The notes: generated by a model not told the origin, from the letters alone. Shown: positions 24,362-32,492, counted from the stretch's first letter. The stretch: 37,146 nucleotides of DNA from an uncultured Clostridia bacterium (GCA_904501985.1 CAJGCT010000012.1:1-37146); one strand, 5' to 3'. Translations and numbers: made by a program.

Positions 24362-24499
24362 ATGCATACAGCGAAATTATGTGTTATTACCAACTGCTAT
24401 GGCGAAAAGTCTCTTGATGAGGGACTTTCCAAAGCTGTTGAATACTTAAAGCAGTTTATTATAAAAGAGCCTAAGCCCGGCACTATGTCCCGGGCATAA
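24362..24499 (+). CDS. Possible 45-residue protein
   Basis: An open frame reading MHTAKLCVITNCYGEKSLDE, then a helix-like GLSKAVEYLKQFIIKEP and TMSRA. It lies between two dehydrogenase genes. The only ribosome-site-like bases (aaagg) touch the ATG, so initiation would be poor. The composition looks protein-like, but it may be a leftover gene piece. A gcccgg/ccgggc inverted repeat lies at its end. Confidence 0.3.
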   Translation: MHTAKLCVITNCYGEKSLDEGLSKAVEYLKQFIIKEPKPGTMSRA

Positions 24500-24533
24500 A
24501 CCAAGTTTGACAGTTACAAAAAAGGAAACAGCA

Positions 24534-25571
24534 ATGAAAAATTTAGTTGTAATCGGTTACGGCGGAATGGGCGGCTGGCACGTCGAACGTACCCAGAAAA
24601 GCGACGTTGTAAAGCTTCTCGGTATTTACGACATCGACCCAAAGAAATCCGAGCTTGCGGAGTCCCGCGGCATTCACGCATACGCGTCATATGAAGAGGT
24701 ACTGGCTGACAAAAATGTTGACATTGTAACAGTTGCCATCCCCAACGATCAGCACAAGCCTGTAGTTATAAAGGCACTTGAAGCAGGAAAGAGTGTTATC
24801 TGCGAAAAGCCTGTTGCACTCTGCTCGGAGGACTTACAGGACATGATCGACGCCGCAAACAAGGCAGGCAAAATCTTCTCCGTACATCAGAACAGACGCT
24901 GGGACGTTGACACCCTCGCAATGAAGGCACTCTACGAGTCCGGCGAGATCGGTGAGATATTCAACATCGAATCCCGTGTACACGGCTCACGCGGAATCCC
25001 CTCGGATTGGCGCGGTATGAAGAAGTACGGCGGCGGCATGATCTACGACTGGGGCATTCATCTCATAGACCAAATTTTGCAGATCGTCCCTTCTGAAATA
25101 GATACGGTATTCTGCCGTCTCGATCATCTGACAAACACCGAAGTTGACGACGGCTTCAAGCTTGAGCTTATGTTCAAGAACGGCTGCCGTGCCTACATTG
25201 AGCTTGGTACATACAACTTCATCGCTCTTCCCCGTTTCTATATGCAGGGAAGAGGTGGTACGGCGCTCATTACGGATTGGCGCGAAAACTGCAAGGTAGT
25301 AAAATGCAAGGCATGGCACGAATCCGATGTTATGCCCGTTGAAACCGCCGCAGGTCTTACCAAGACCATGGCGCCTCGCGATGAGATCACCACTGACACC
25401 TACGAGTGCGAGCGTCCCGTATCGGATGTTCACGACTACTACCGCAACTTCGTCAAGGCGATCGACGGTATTGAGTCCCAGCTTGTTACCCACGAGCAGA
25501 TGATGCTTGACATGAAAGTCATGGAAGCCGCATTCAAATCCGCAAAGCTCGGTCAGGTTATTAAGTTCTAA
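24534..25571 (+). CDS. Gfo/Idh/MocA family oxidoreductase
   Basis: A 345-residue NAD(P)-dependent dehydrogenase. GYGGMG is at residues 8-13, EKPVAL near 94, the SVHQNRRWD segment follows, and MIYDWGIHLIDQ is the catalytic region with its His. The start at 24534 is preferred because AAAGGAAA lies upstream and the usual N-terminus is short; an in-frame ATG at 24507 has none. It has little similarity to the preceding gene beyond the family motifs, so it is not a recent duplicate. Together they may perform successive or opposing oxidations in a sugar pathway. A clear terminator follows. Confidence 0.92.
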   Translation: MKNLVVIGYGGMGGWHVERTQKSDVVKLLGIYDIDPKKSELAESRGIHAYASYEEVLADKNVDIVTVAIPNDQHKPVVIKALEAGKSVICEKPVALCSEDLQDMIDAANKAGKIFSVHQNRRWDVDTLAMKALYESGEIGEIFNIESRVHGSRGIPSDWRGMKKYGGGMIYDWGIHLIDQILQIVPSEIDTVFCRLDHLTNTEVDDGFKLELMFKNGCRAYIELGTYNFIALPRFYMQGRGGTALITDWRENCKVVKCKAWHESDVMPVETAAGLTKTMAPRDEITTDTYECERPVSDVHDYYRNFVKAIDGIESQLVTHEQMMLDMKVMEAAFKSAKLGQVIKF

Positions 25572-25575
25572 CATG

Positions 25576-25608
25576 AAAACTCGGACTGCGAAAGTGGTCC
25601 GAGTTTTT
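25576..25608 (+). terminator. Terminator of the Gfo pair
   Basis: Stem aaaactcggac/gtccgagtttt with a short loop and a T-run, directly after the stop. Confidence 0.85.
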
Positions 25609-25613
25609 GTGTA

Positions 25614-26024
25614 TGGGATACGGTCGCTTTTTGAAAAAAGCTCCGCAAAAACTTTATACAGGGCTTTTGCCCATGCTCCAATGCTTGCCATTACACAATT
25701 CAGCGCATGGTGCTCCCAATTGTGGAGTTTTTTGATGTGCGACAGCGTGTTCGCATACCGCGCTCTCAATAGCCGGTGTCCCCAGCAGATGCAAGCATCT
25801 GCAAGCCCCGGCAGATCGTTTGCTAAAATCGCATCTCTTACGGTACAGCTTTTCAGAGTGCAAAAAAGTTAGAATTACGCAACCCAAGCCGCCGGAATGG
25901 TGCGGGGCCATGCAGGCGGCGCGAATGTGGCGTCCTAACGGTTAACACTCGTATTGTTTAATATATTTCCCCTGTATAAAGTTTTTTGCGGAGCTTTTTT
26001 TCAAAAAAGCGACCGTAACTCCTA
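25614..26024. repeat. Dispersed MITE-like repeat, copy C (best preserved)
   Basis: Left end 25619-25663 (tacggtcgctttttgaaaaa, then agctccgcaaaaactttata, caggg). Right end 25970-26018 reads as nearly its exact reverse complement (ccctgtataaagttttttgc, then ggagctttttttcaaaaaag, cgaccgta). The core hairpin is at 25884-25924 and includes GGAATGGTGCGGGGCCATG. Total about 410 bases. No gene with a ribosome site inside; an 85-residue minus-strand frame is an artefact of the repeat. Confidence 0.88.
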
Positions 26025-26053
26025 TTGCAATTTATGCAATAATATGGTATAAT
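26025..26053 (+). promoter_or_regulatory. Promoter of the MnmM-like gene
   Basis: TTGCAA 26025-26030, 17 bases, TATAAT 26048-26053. It begins at the very edge of repeat copy C. Confidence 0.65.
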
Positions 26054-26087
26054 CAAATATAAAATAATATACGAAAGGTAAATGGAA

Positions 26088-26645
26088 ATGGCACAGGTAG
26101 ATCTTCTTGATATGCATAAATATTTTATAACACAGCATCTCCGCGAGGGGGACGTGGCGGTTGATTATACTATGGGAAACGGTCACGATACGGAGTTTCT
26201 GTCAAAGACCGTAGGCGAGAGCGGAAAGGTGTACGCATTCGATATACAGCTCGCCGCACTCAATTCCACAGCAAAGAATCTGGCGGCGGCAGGGTGTCCC
26301 GACAACTATACCCTTTTTTGCGCATCACATCACAGAGTAAAGGAATTTGTTCCTGAAAAAGTCAAAGCAGGTATGTTCAATCTGGGATATCTCCCCGGAA
26401 GCGATAAGAAAATCACCACCATGAGAGATACCACCCTCGCCGCCATAGATGCGGCAATTGAGCTTATGGATAAGGACGCCATCATACTTATCGCCGTTTA
26501 CCCCGGTCATGCCGAGGGCGATATCGAAGGACAACTCGTCGGCGAAAAGCTGTCAAAGCTTGACCGCAAGCAGTATACCGTCGCCTGCTTTAAGATGGTA
26601 AACTCCCCCACAAGCCCGTTCTTCTACATCATTGAGGGCAGATAA
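26088..26645 (+). CDS. mnmM: MnmM-like tRNA methyltransferase (YtqB/rRNA_methylase family)
   Basis: A 185-residue class I SAM methyltransferase. The family signature VDYTMGNGHDTEFL is motif I, AFDIQ follows, and FNLGYLPGSDKKI is the NLGYLPG catalytic-site motif. The ending reads FKMVNSPTSPFFYIIE. Homologues (YtqB, now MnmM) methylate 5-aminomethyl-2-thiouridine at tRNA position 34. The ATG at 26088 gives better spacing (9 bases) to AAAGG than the ATG at 26082. The stop overlaps the start of the next gene (TAATG), so the two are coupled. Confidence 0.87.
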   Translation: MAQVDLLDMHKYFITQHLREGDVAVDYTMGNGHDTEFLSKTVGESGKVYAFDIQLAALNSTAKNLAAAGCPDNYTLFCASHHRVKEFVPEKVKAGMFNLGYLPGSDKKITTMRDTTLAAIDAAIELMDKDAIILIAVYPGHAEGDIEGQLVGEKLSKLDRKQYTVACFKMVNSPTSPFFYIIEGR

Positions 26646-27067
26646 TGGCACGCTCTTTTCTAAATCTTATATCAGTTGACGGCAGACTGTGCCGCCTTGC
26701 GGAATTCGGATTTTTCGCGGACGCACCGTCCTTCGGTAATGGCGGTATCGTGTTCCGCGCGGCGGACAAATATAAACGCTTTGACCTTGACACAGGCGCG
26801 ATTACCACAGTAGAAACGCCGCGCACCGAAAAAAGCGGCACACAAATCTCATCCCCCGACGGCAGATACACAGTAAGTCTGAAATTTGGCTCAAAAATCA
26901 CAAACGGGCGCGGATATGCCCTTATGATGCTCCGCGACAACGAAAAAATCACCGAAACGGTGCTTACAAGATTCATGGGAAGTGAAAATTCCATCGGAGC
27001 TGAGCCTTTTTCGGAGGATTCGCAAAATATTGTGTTCTTCGGCTATCCCGAAGACGAGCTTGGATGA
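26645..27067 (+). CDS. Unknown protein with WD40-like/beta-propeller character
   Basis: A 140-residue protein of unknown function. The segments GGIVFRAADKYKRFDLDTGA and QISSPDGRYTVSLKFGSKIT look like two blades of a WD40-like or TolB-type propeller, and a third partial blade follows (FSEDSQNIVFFGYPEDE). It is too short for a full propeller. Its start overlaps the mnmM stop by one base (TAATG), so translation is coupled. It has no signal peptide. A bidirectional terminator separates it from the convergent radA. Confidence 0.6.
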   Translation: MARSFLNLISVDGRLCRLAEFGFFADAPSFGNGGIVFRAADKYKRFDLDTGAITTVETPRTEKSGTQISSPDGRYTVSLKFGSKITNGRGYALMMLRDNEKITETVLTRFMGSENSIGAEPFSEDSQNIVFFGYPEDELG

Positions 27068-27077
27068 AAACAAGCAC

Positions 27078-27116
27078 AAAACCGCGGCAGGAGCATCTCC
27101 TGCCGCGGTTTTTTAT
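27078..27116. terminator. Bidirectional terminator between the mnmM operon and radA
   Basis: A 16-bp perfect stem aaaaccgcggcaggag/ctcctgccgcggtttt with a T-run on the plus strand and A-to-T symmetry on the minus. Confidence 0.9.
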
Positions 27117-28532
27117 CTATTTTTCCTCGCCTGTCCAATTTATCCTGTCAAAAATGCTCCTGACAGGCACTATCTCAACGCCCTTATATGACAGCTTCTT
27201 CCCTGCCTTCTCGCGCATCTCAACATTTCGCGCCGGAACGATTATCTTGCGGAAGCCGAGACGTACCGCCTCAGCAACTCTCTGCTCAAAATTCTGTACC
27301 GCGCGGCATTCGCCCGCAAGTCCAATCTCACCGATGGCAATAAGGTCGTCCGCAACTGCCTCGTCCTTGATGGACGAGATAAGTGCCATTGCCACCGCAA
27401 GGTCCGCCGCAGGCTCGTCAATATGCAGTCCGCCGATAACGTTAAGGTACGCATCGTTCACCGAGAAGCGGTACCCCAACCTTTTTTCAAGCACCGCAAG
27501 AATAAGGCACATACGGTTGTAGTCTATACCGTTTGAGGTGCGTCTTGGTGACGGATATGCGGTCTGCGCCACAAGTGCCTGCACCTCGGCGATAATGGGA
27601 CGTGTGCCCTCCATCACACATACGGCACAGTTGCCGGAAACGCCTATAGGCCTGCCCGAAAGAAGCGCCTCTGAGGGATTTTCCACAGGAGTCAGTCCCT
27701 CGTCGGTCATTTCAAACATCCCGATTTCGTTGGTTGAGCCGAAACGGTTCTTGATAGCGCGAATTATGCGGTATGAGCGAAGCTTTTCGCCCTCAAAATA
27801 CAGAACGGCGTCAACCATGTGCTCCAGCACCTTAGGTCCGGCAATACCGCCCTCCTTGTTGACGTGTCCCACCATGATAACAGACACCCCCTCGTTTTTC
27901 GCCTTAGCGATAAATGCAAGGGATGATTCGCGTACCTGCGCGATGCTTCCGGGCGCGGAGGCTATATGCTCGTCGTACATGGTCTGCACGGAGTCTACGA
28001 TGATCACATCCGGGTGAAGCTTGTCGCACTTGTCCATTATGCGGCGCACATTGGTCTCGGTGAGCACGTAAAGGCTCTTGCCGCCAACTCCAAGCCGCTT
28101 GGCGCGAAGCTTAAGCTGTCCCTGGGATTCCTCTCCCGATATGTAAAGCACTTTCCGCTCTGTACCGTCGTCGTTCTTGCACAGAGACGAGGATATCTGC
28201 AAAAGAAGCGTGGATTTACCAATACCCGGCTCACCGGCAAGAAGCACCACCGAGCCGTGAACAAGTCCGCCGCCAAGCACGCGATCAAGCTCGCCCATTC
28301 CCGTCCCCGAGCGGATGAATGACGGAAGCTCAAGCTCGTCAAACGCCACCACATCGGACTCGTATTCGGGCGCTATTCTCTTTATCTTCTGGACTGCCGA
28401 AACAGCAGTTTCAACAGGCGCGTTGCCCTCCTCCATAGTGTTCCAAGAGCCGCAGGAGGGACATTTTCCGTACCATTTTGCCGTTGTATGACCGCACTCG
28501 GTGCAGGTAAATACAGATTTCGGTGTTTTCAT
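27117..28532 (-). CDS. radA: DNA repair protein RadA (Sms)
   Basis: A 471-residue ATPase of recombinational repair that helps branch migration with RecA. An N-terminal C4 zinc finger is at residues 10-27 (CTECGHTT and CPSC). The RecA-like core has Walker A GEPGIGKST at 100-108 and the RadA signature KNRFGSTNEIGMFEM. The C-terminal Lon-protease-like domain includes RTSNGIDYNR and GLHIDEPAADLAVAMALISS and lacks protease function in this family. Length and motifs are complete. Its own promoter lies upstream. Confidence 0.97.
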   Translation of the reverse strand: MKTPKSVFTCTECGHTTAKWYGKCPSCGSWNTMEEGNAPVETAVSAVQKIKRIAPEYESDVVAFDELELPSFIRSGTGMGELDRVLGGGLVHGSVVLLAGEPGIGKSTLLLQISSSLCKNDDGTERKVLYISGEESQGQLKLRAKRLGVGGKSLYVLTETNVRRIMDKCDKLHPDVIIVDSVQTMYDEHIASAPGSIAQVRESSLAFIAKAKNEGVSVIMVGHVNKEGGIAGPKVLEHMVDAVLYFEGEKLRSYRIIRAIKNRFGSTNEIGMFEMTDEGLTPVENPSEALLSGRPIGVSGNCAVCVMEGTRPIIAEVQALVAQTAYPSPRRTSNGIDYNRMCLILAVLEKRLGYRFSVNDAYLNVIGGLHIDEPAADLAVAMALISSIKDEAVADDLIAIGEIGLAGECRAVQNFEQRVAEAVRLGFRKIIVPARNVEMREKAGKKLSYKGVEIVPVRSIFDRINWTGEEK

Positions 28533-28568
28533 CTTTTATCTCCGTGTATACCGTATTATCATATAAAT

Positions 28569-28597
28569 ATTATACCAAAATGCAGCTGTTCTGTCAA
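28569..28597 (-). promoter_or_regulatory. radA promoter
   Basis: Minus strand TTGACA (complement of 28592-28597), 17 bases, TATAAT (complement of 28569-28574). Confidence 0.7.
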
Positions 28598-28698
28598 CAG
28601 CAAATTGCGGTATCAGAGCACATCATCCCCCATAAACTATGCCGCGGACGAAGGCATCAAAAACTTACAAAAAAAGCAAAATATTTTTCAAAAACCTA

Positions 28699-28727
28699 TT
28701 GACAAACCATTCCCGTTGTGATATAAT
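28699..28727 (+). promoter_or_regulatory. tRNA-Leu promoter
   Basis: TTGACA 28699-28704, 17 bases, TATAAT 28722-28727, 33 bases before the tRNA. Confidence 0.75.
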
Positions 28728-28760
28728 ATTATTCGTTGCAGGGCAATGGCTCAGCAATAC

Positions 28761-28845
28761 GCGAGAGTGGCGGAACTGGCAGACGCGCACGTTTGAGGGG
28801 CGTGTAGTTCACACTGTACGGGTTCAAGTCCCGTTTCTCGCACCA
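28761..28845 (+). tRNA. tRNA-Leu (GAG)
   Basis: A class II tRNA with a long variable arm. Acceptor GCGAGAG pairs with TTCTCGC, the D-arm is AACTGGCAGAC, the anticodon loop TTGAGGG gives GAG, the T-loop is TTCAAGT, the discriminator is A and CCA is encoded. The 20 bases at its 3' end recur at 28960-28979. Confidence 0.95.
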
Positions 28846-28889
28846 AAAGAACTGTGTTAAGGCTTTAGCCTTGATACAGTTCTTTTTTT
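28846..28889 (+). terminator. tRNA-Leu terminator
   Basis: agaactgt/acagttct stem with an inner aaggct/agcctt pairing and a seven-T tract. Confidence 0.8.
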
Positions 28890-28959
28890 GCACGAAATGT
28901 GCGTAAACGCCTGTATGCACGACCGCGACACCGCGAAGCGATTTCGCGTAGGGTTCCAT

Positions 28960-28979
28960 AAGTCCCGTTTCTCGCACCA
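28960..28979 (+). repeat. Duplicated tRNA-Leu 3' end (att-like direct repeat)
   Basis: The 20 bases aagtcccgtttctcgcacca are an exact copy of tRNA positions 28826-28845, with ggttc also nearby in both. The 114 bases between hold no gene. This is what an excised or collapsed tRNA-integrated element leaves. Confidence 0.75.
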
Positions 28980-29123
28980 CAAAAAGCGTTCCTATGGATG
29001 GAAGTAGGCGCGCGAAGCATGACGGAAGGAGCCTATGATTTCAGCCGTTTGCTATTCGGCTGTTTTGCTGCAAAACTGTCTTTATAAAATCAGTGCAATT
29101 TTTAAAAAAATGCGATGATAGGA
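28980..29123. other. Intergenic stretch after the att-like repeat
   Basis: No gene seen. There is a cagccg/cggctg hairpin near 29042-29064 with a T-rich follow-up. Confidence 0.4.
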
Positions 29124-29152
29124 TTGACATTTGCCCTATGCAATGTTACAAT
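29124..29152 (+). promoter_or_regulatory. Promoter of the SGNH gene
   Basis: TTGACA 29124-29129, 17 bases, TACAAT 29147-29152. Confidence 0.65.
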
Positions 29153-29188
29153 TATACTTGTGAATATTAGGAAAGGCAAGGTACTGAT

Positions 29189-29830
29189 ATGAAGCTTGGA
29201 AATATAATGATATTTGGCGACAGTTATTCTACATATGAGGGCTATATCCCCGAGGGATATGCCGTCTATTATTCGGGGCACCGCGTATCACCACCCGATG
29301 TATTTGACATGAAGAACACTTGGTGGGGCAGAATTCTTGAAACTACGGACGCAGTGCTCGTGCAGAATAACAGTTGGTCAGGTTCGACGATAGGATACAC
29401 CGGATACAACAACTCGGATTGCTCGCACAGCTCGTCGTTCATATACAGATTTGAAAAATTGCTTAGTGAAGGCTTCTTTGAGCGCAATAAGATCGATACA
29501 CTCTTCATTTTCGGCGGTACGAACGACAGTTGGTCCAATGCGCCGCTTGGCGAGCTGAAATACGACGGCATTGAGGATAGCGATCTTTTCTGCGTCCTCC
29601 CTGCAATCAGCTATTTTGCAAAGCGGCTCAGAGAGACGCTTCACGGTACGAGAGTAATATTCATCGGCAACTGCAACATCAAGAGTGAGATTACCGACAC
29701 GATGAAAAGTGTTTGCGAGCACTGCGGTTTTGGCTACGTCACGCTTTCGGAAATCGACAAGATAAACGGTCATCCTACCGAGCTTGGTATGGAGCAGATA
29801 TGCAATCAGGTACTTGCAAACATTGGCTGA
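29189..29830 (+). CDS. SGNH/GDSL hydrolase
   Basis: A 213-residue single-domain esterase or lipase-like enzyme. The blocks are IFGDSYSTYEG (Ser), NNSWSGSTIG (Gly), FIFGGTNDSW (Asn) and INGHPTELGM, where His is kept and the usual Asp two or three residues before is Asn-Gly. It is shorter than the enzyme at 15590 and lacks its beta domain. No signal peptide is present. The substrate is probably an acyl ester on a carbohydrate. Single-gene unit. Confidence 0.85.
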   Translation: MKLGNIMIFGDSYSTYEGYIPEGYAVYYSGHRVSPPDVFDMKNTWWGRILETTDAVLVQNNSWSGSTIGYTGYNNSDCSHSSSFIYRFEKLLSEGFFERNKIDTLFIFGGTNDSWSNAPLGELKYDGIEDSDLFCVLPAISYFAKRLRETLHGTRVIFIGNCNIKSEITDTMKSVCEHCGFGYVTLSEIDKINGHPTELGMEQICNQVLANIG

Positions 29831-29870
29831 GCATAAAAAGGCTAACTACGACCTGCATATTGAATATACA

Positions 29871-29896
29871 AAAAGCACGCGTACAGCGTGCTTTTT
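29871..29896 (+). terminator. Terminator of the SGNH gene
   Basis: Perfect 10-bp stem aaaagcacgc/gcgtgctttt, five-base loop, T-run. It also faces the convergent gene at 29967. Confidence 0.8.
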
Positions 29897-29966
29897 GTGG
29901 TTGTATTCTTACTTTGCCAGCACCTCAAGATTCGTGCCATCATATTTTCCTGATGCAATTACCCTT

Positions 29967-30641
29967 TTAGCGTCTGTATTCACTGCAAAGCAGATATTCT
30001 GCCGGCTCATCCTCAACGATTTCAGGGAAACGTCCCGCAGGCTCGTAGAAGCGGTTGTCGGTCTTGTCGTCGTTGACCATTGATACCTCACCTACAAGCA
30101 CCTTGCCGTGGCCTGCCTCACCCCAGAAGCTGTGATATTGCCCACGCTCCATTGTGATACTCTCTCCCGGTGCCAGAACCACAATGCCGCCAGCTTCGAT
30201 CTCATAGCATCTGCCGTCAACATGAACGGTAACGGGAGTGTCGGCAAATTTGCCGTCTTCTGTGGAATTGTAAAGCTTCACAACAAGATTTCCGCCGCCG
30301 CGATTGATAATATCCTCCGCCTTATGGAAGTGGAAATGATACGGAGTTACCTGTTCTTCTTCCACAACCATGATCTTCTCGGCGTAGGTCTTGCTGTAGC
30401 GCTGATCGTTTATATTACCGTTGCGCACAGTAAAGAGAAAAAGCCCTACCTTGGAAAAATCGCCGCTTCCGAAATCTGTAATATCCCATCCCAGCATATT
30501 ATCACGAATCTCATCGTACTCTGAATTTTTCTTTGCCCATTCATCCGGGGTAAAAAATGCAAATGGCGGGAGCTTGAAATTCATTTTATCCATGAACGCA
30601 ATATTTTCCTTTATAAGTCTGTTGATCTGTGAACGTTTCAT
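29967..30641 (-). CDS. D-lyxose ketol-isomerase-like cupin
   Basis: A 224-residue cupin enzyme resembling D-lyxose isomerase (YdaE/DUF1498 family), which interconverts D-lyxose and D-xylulose, often also mannose and fructose. The metal-site pattern is visible: TPYHFHFHKAEDIINRGGGN gives His, His and Glu, and ERGQYHSFWGE gives the last His. The N-terminus (MKRSQINRLIKENIAFMDKM, then FKLPPFAFFTPDEW) is typical. The start at 30641 has GGAGGT seven bases upstream. Length fits the family. Confidence 0.85.
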   Translation of the reverse strand: MKRSQINRLIKENIAFMDKMNFKLPPFAFFTPDEWAKKNSEYDEIRDNMLGWDITDFGSGDFSKVGLFLFTVRNGNINDQRYSKTYAEKIMVVEEEQVTPYHFHFHKAEDIINRGGGNLVVKLYNSTEDGKFADTPVTVHVDGRCYEIEAGGIVVLAPGESITMERGQYHSFWGEAGHGKVLVGEVSMVNDDKTDNRFYEPAGRFPEIVEDEPAEYLLCSEYRR

Positions 30642-30822
30642 ACTAGTACCTCCATAAAAATTTCTAAAAATAATTTTATACGAGTTTATTTTATCATAAA
30701 ATACGCCTAAAGTCAATACAAATACTCAACTTTACAAAATTTATTCTCTCTTTGTATACATATTACTTCTTGCGCCACAAACGCTTTTTATGCCATAATT
30801 CTGCATTTATAGCCGTAACTTC

Positions 30823-31725
30823 TCAGTGGTGATGGTGGTGATGATGATGGTTATTCCCTAAATCTCCGTTAAACTCAGTATGACACTCCTGCTCGTGACA
30901 ATATTCTACTATATTTTCAATCTCAAGCGTCGCATGACCGATTCCGTGCTTTTCAAGCTCCTCACGAATCTGCTCCTTTATCTCATGTGCATCAAGATCA
31001 GTTACAATGTGCATAGTAGCATAATTATTCTGTCCGTCTATGCTCCAAATGTGGATGTGGTGCACATCCGCAACCCCGTCAATTGACGAAATATGTGCCT
31101 TTATCTCGCTGACATCAATACCGGCAGGCGTTTTTTCAAGGAACAGGTCAAGTATATCTCTTAGATTTCTGCAAGCGCTTACAAAGATAAACAGCGAAAC
31201 GCCGATAGACATAATGGGGTCAATAAACCAAAAATCTGTAAAACGCATTACAATTGCTCCAATCAGAACAACGACCCATCCCAGTACATCCTCAAGCATA
31301 TGGAGATTGACTGCCTTTTGATTTTGCGAATCGCCGAAGCGTGTAAAAAATGTGGCTCCCGAATTCACCAATACACCCACAATGGCAAAAACTATCATTC
31401 CGTCATAGTTGATGCTCACAGGTTCTATAATTCTGAGTATAGCATTGTATACCGTTATAAGCGAGCCGAAAATAAGTATAATAGTTGTAATAACACCGCC
31501 GATTACCGAATATCTTCCGTATCCGTAAGTGTATTTCTCATCAGCTTCCCTTTTGCTTTTTCGCTCAAGAATGTAGGATACGCCAATGCCCAGTGCATCC
31601 CCCAGATCGTGCAGTGCATCGGAAATAATGGATACACTGCCGATAAAAATTCCTCCGAAAAACTCAAATACGGAAAATGCCAAATTCAAAATAAATGCAA
31701 TTAAAATGCTGTTTTCGGTTTTCAT
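30823..31725 (-). CDS. Cation diffusion facilitator (CDF) metal exporter with His8 tail
   Basis: A 300-residue inner-membrane protein with six helices and a cytoplasmic C-terminal domain, exporting Zn2+ or a similar cation by proton exchange. The first-site signature ISDALHDLGDAL and the second-site HMLEDVLGW give the H/D metal ligands. The cytoplasmic domain is at about 205-280 (VADVHHIHIWSIDG). The protein ends NNHHHHHHHH, eight histidines encoded by mixed cac/cat codons, so it is a natural metal-binding tail. The start at 31725 follows GGAG. It is divergent from a TetR regulator 172 bases away. Confidence 0.92.
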   Translation of the reverse strand: MKTENSILIAFILNLAFSVFEFFGGIFIGSVSIISDALHDLGDALGIGVSYILERKSKREADEKYTYGYGRYSVIGGVITTIILIFGSLITVYNAILRIIEPVSINYDGMIVFAIVGVLVNSGATFFTRFGDSQNQKAVNLHMLEDVLGWVVVLIGAIVMRFTDFWFIDPIMSIGVSLFIFVSACRNLRDILDLFLEKTPAGIDVSEIKAHISSIDGVADVHHIHIWSIDGQNNYATMHIVTDLDAHEIKEQIREELEKHGIGHATLEIENIVEYCHEQECHTEFNGDLGNNHHHHHHHH

Positions 31726-31746
31726 GCTGTTTACTCCGATCCAATA

Positions 31747-31812
31747 TTGACTAAAAAACACTTTTATGGTACAATAAGTATGATTCTGAACTTGCTGTTC
31801 TGTATTATTATA
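31747..31812. promoter_or_regulatory. Divergent promoter region of the CDF and TetR genes
   Basis: Plus strand: TTGACT, 17 bases, TACAAT near 31747-31775 for tetR. Minus strand: TTGTTT, 17 bases, TATAAT (complement of 31807-31812) for the exporter. A gaac/gttc dyad (ctgaacttgctgttctg, about 31786-31802) lies between them and is a possible TetR operator. Confidence 0.45.
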
Positions 31813-31897
31813 TGAAATAATGCGAGAAAAAACAATATACAAATCAAATCAGCGGTACATTACCGAACATTTTATGAAAAATGTATGGAGAAACTTC

Positions 31898-32449
31898 ATG
31901 GACAGACGTCAAAGAAAGACAAGGGAAGCAATATTCACAGCATTTATCGAGTTACTCTCAAAAAAGGATTTTGCGAAGATCACCGTGGGGGAAATAATAG
32001 AAAAGGCCGATGTTGGCAGAGCCACATTCTACTCCCATTTTGAAACAAAGGATTTTCTTCTGAAAGCGCTGTGCGAAGAGCTGTTTTGTCATATTTTTGA
32101 TACGGTGACCCCAGCACCGCCTGAGCACAGGCATATTTTCGACTGCAATGCGCCAAACGCGGTGTTTTTACACCTGCTACAGCACTTGCAGAAAAATGAC
32201 AACAATATCCTTGTCCTGCTTTCTTCGGAGAACAACGAATTGTTTTTGCGGTACTTCAAAGCTGATCTTAGCCGACTGATTACAAGCCAACTGCCGCGCT
32301 TTGAAGCAAGAAAAAGCGTAAAACTGCCGGAAAGCTTTTGGATAAATCATATATCCTCCGTTTTTGTTGAAACCGTCAGATGGTGGATAGACAACGGAAT
32401 GAAGGAATCACCGGAAATAATAGCGGAATATTTTTATCTGTCGGTGTAA
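31898..32449 (+). CDS. TetR-family transcriptional regulator
   Basis: A 183-residue repressor. The N-terminal HTH is DRRQRKTREAIFTAFIELL, then KITVGEIIEKADVGRATFYS and HFETKDFLLKAL, which is the family signature. The C-terminal ligand domain (about 70-183) is of the type with the conserved WWIDNGM segment near the end. The start at 31898 follows GGAG; longer frames run into the exporter promoter. Its position divergent from the CDF exporter suggests that it controls it, possibly responding to a metal, but the effector is unknown. Confidence 0.88.
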   Translation: MDRRQRKTREAIFTAFIELLSKKDFAKITVGEIIEKADVGRATFYSHFETKDFLLKALCEELFCHIFDTVTPAPPEHRHIFDCNAPNAVFLHLLQHLQKNDNNILVLLSSENNELFLRYFKADLSRLITSQLPRFEARKSVKLPESFWINHISSVFVETVRWWIDNGMKESPEIIAEYFYLSV

Positions 32450-32462
32450 CTTGGCGATGCTT

Positions 32463-32492
32463 TTGACAGATGTGACGTACTTATGGTATAAT
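32463..32492 (+). promoter_or_regulatory. Promoter of the GNAT gene
   Basis: TTGACA 32463-32468, 18 bases, TATAAT 32487-32492. Confidence 0.6.

Noticed and set aside
28488..28721. A 77-codon frame before tRNA-Leu
   Set aside because: Covers the radA start and two promoters; composition is not protein-like.
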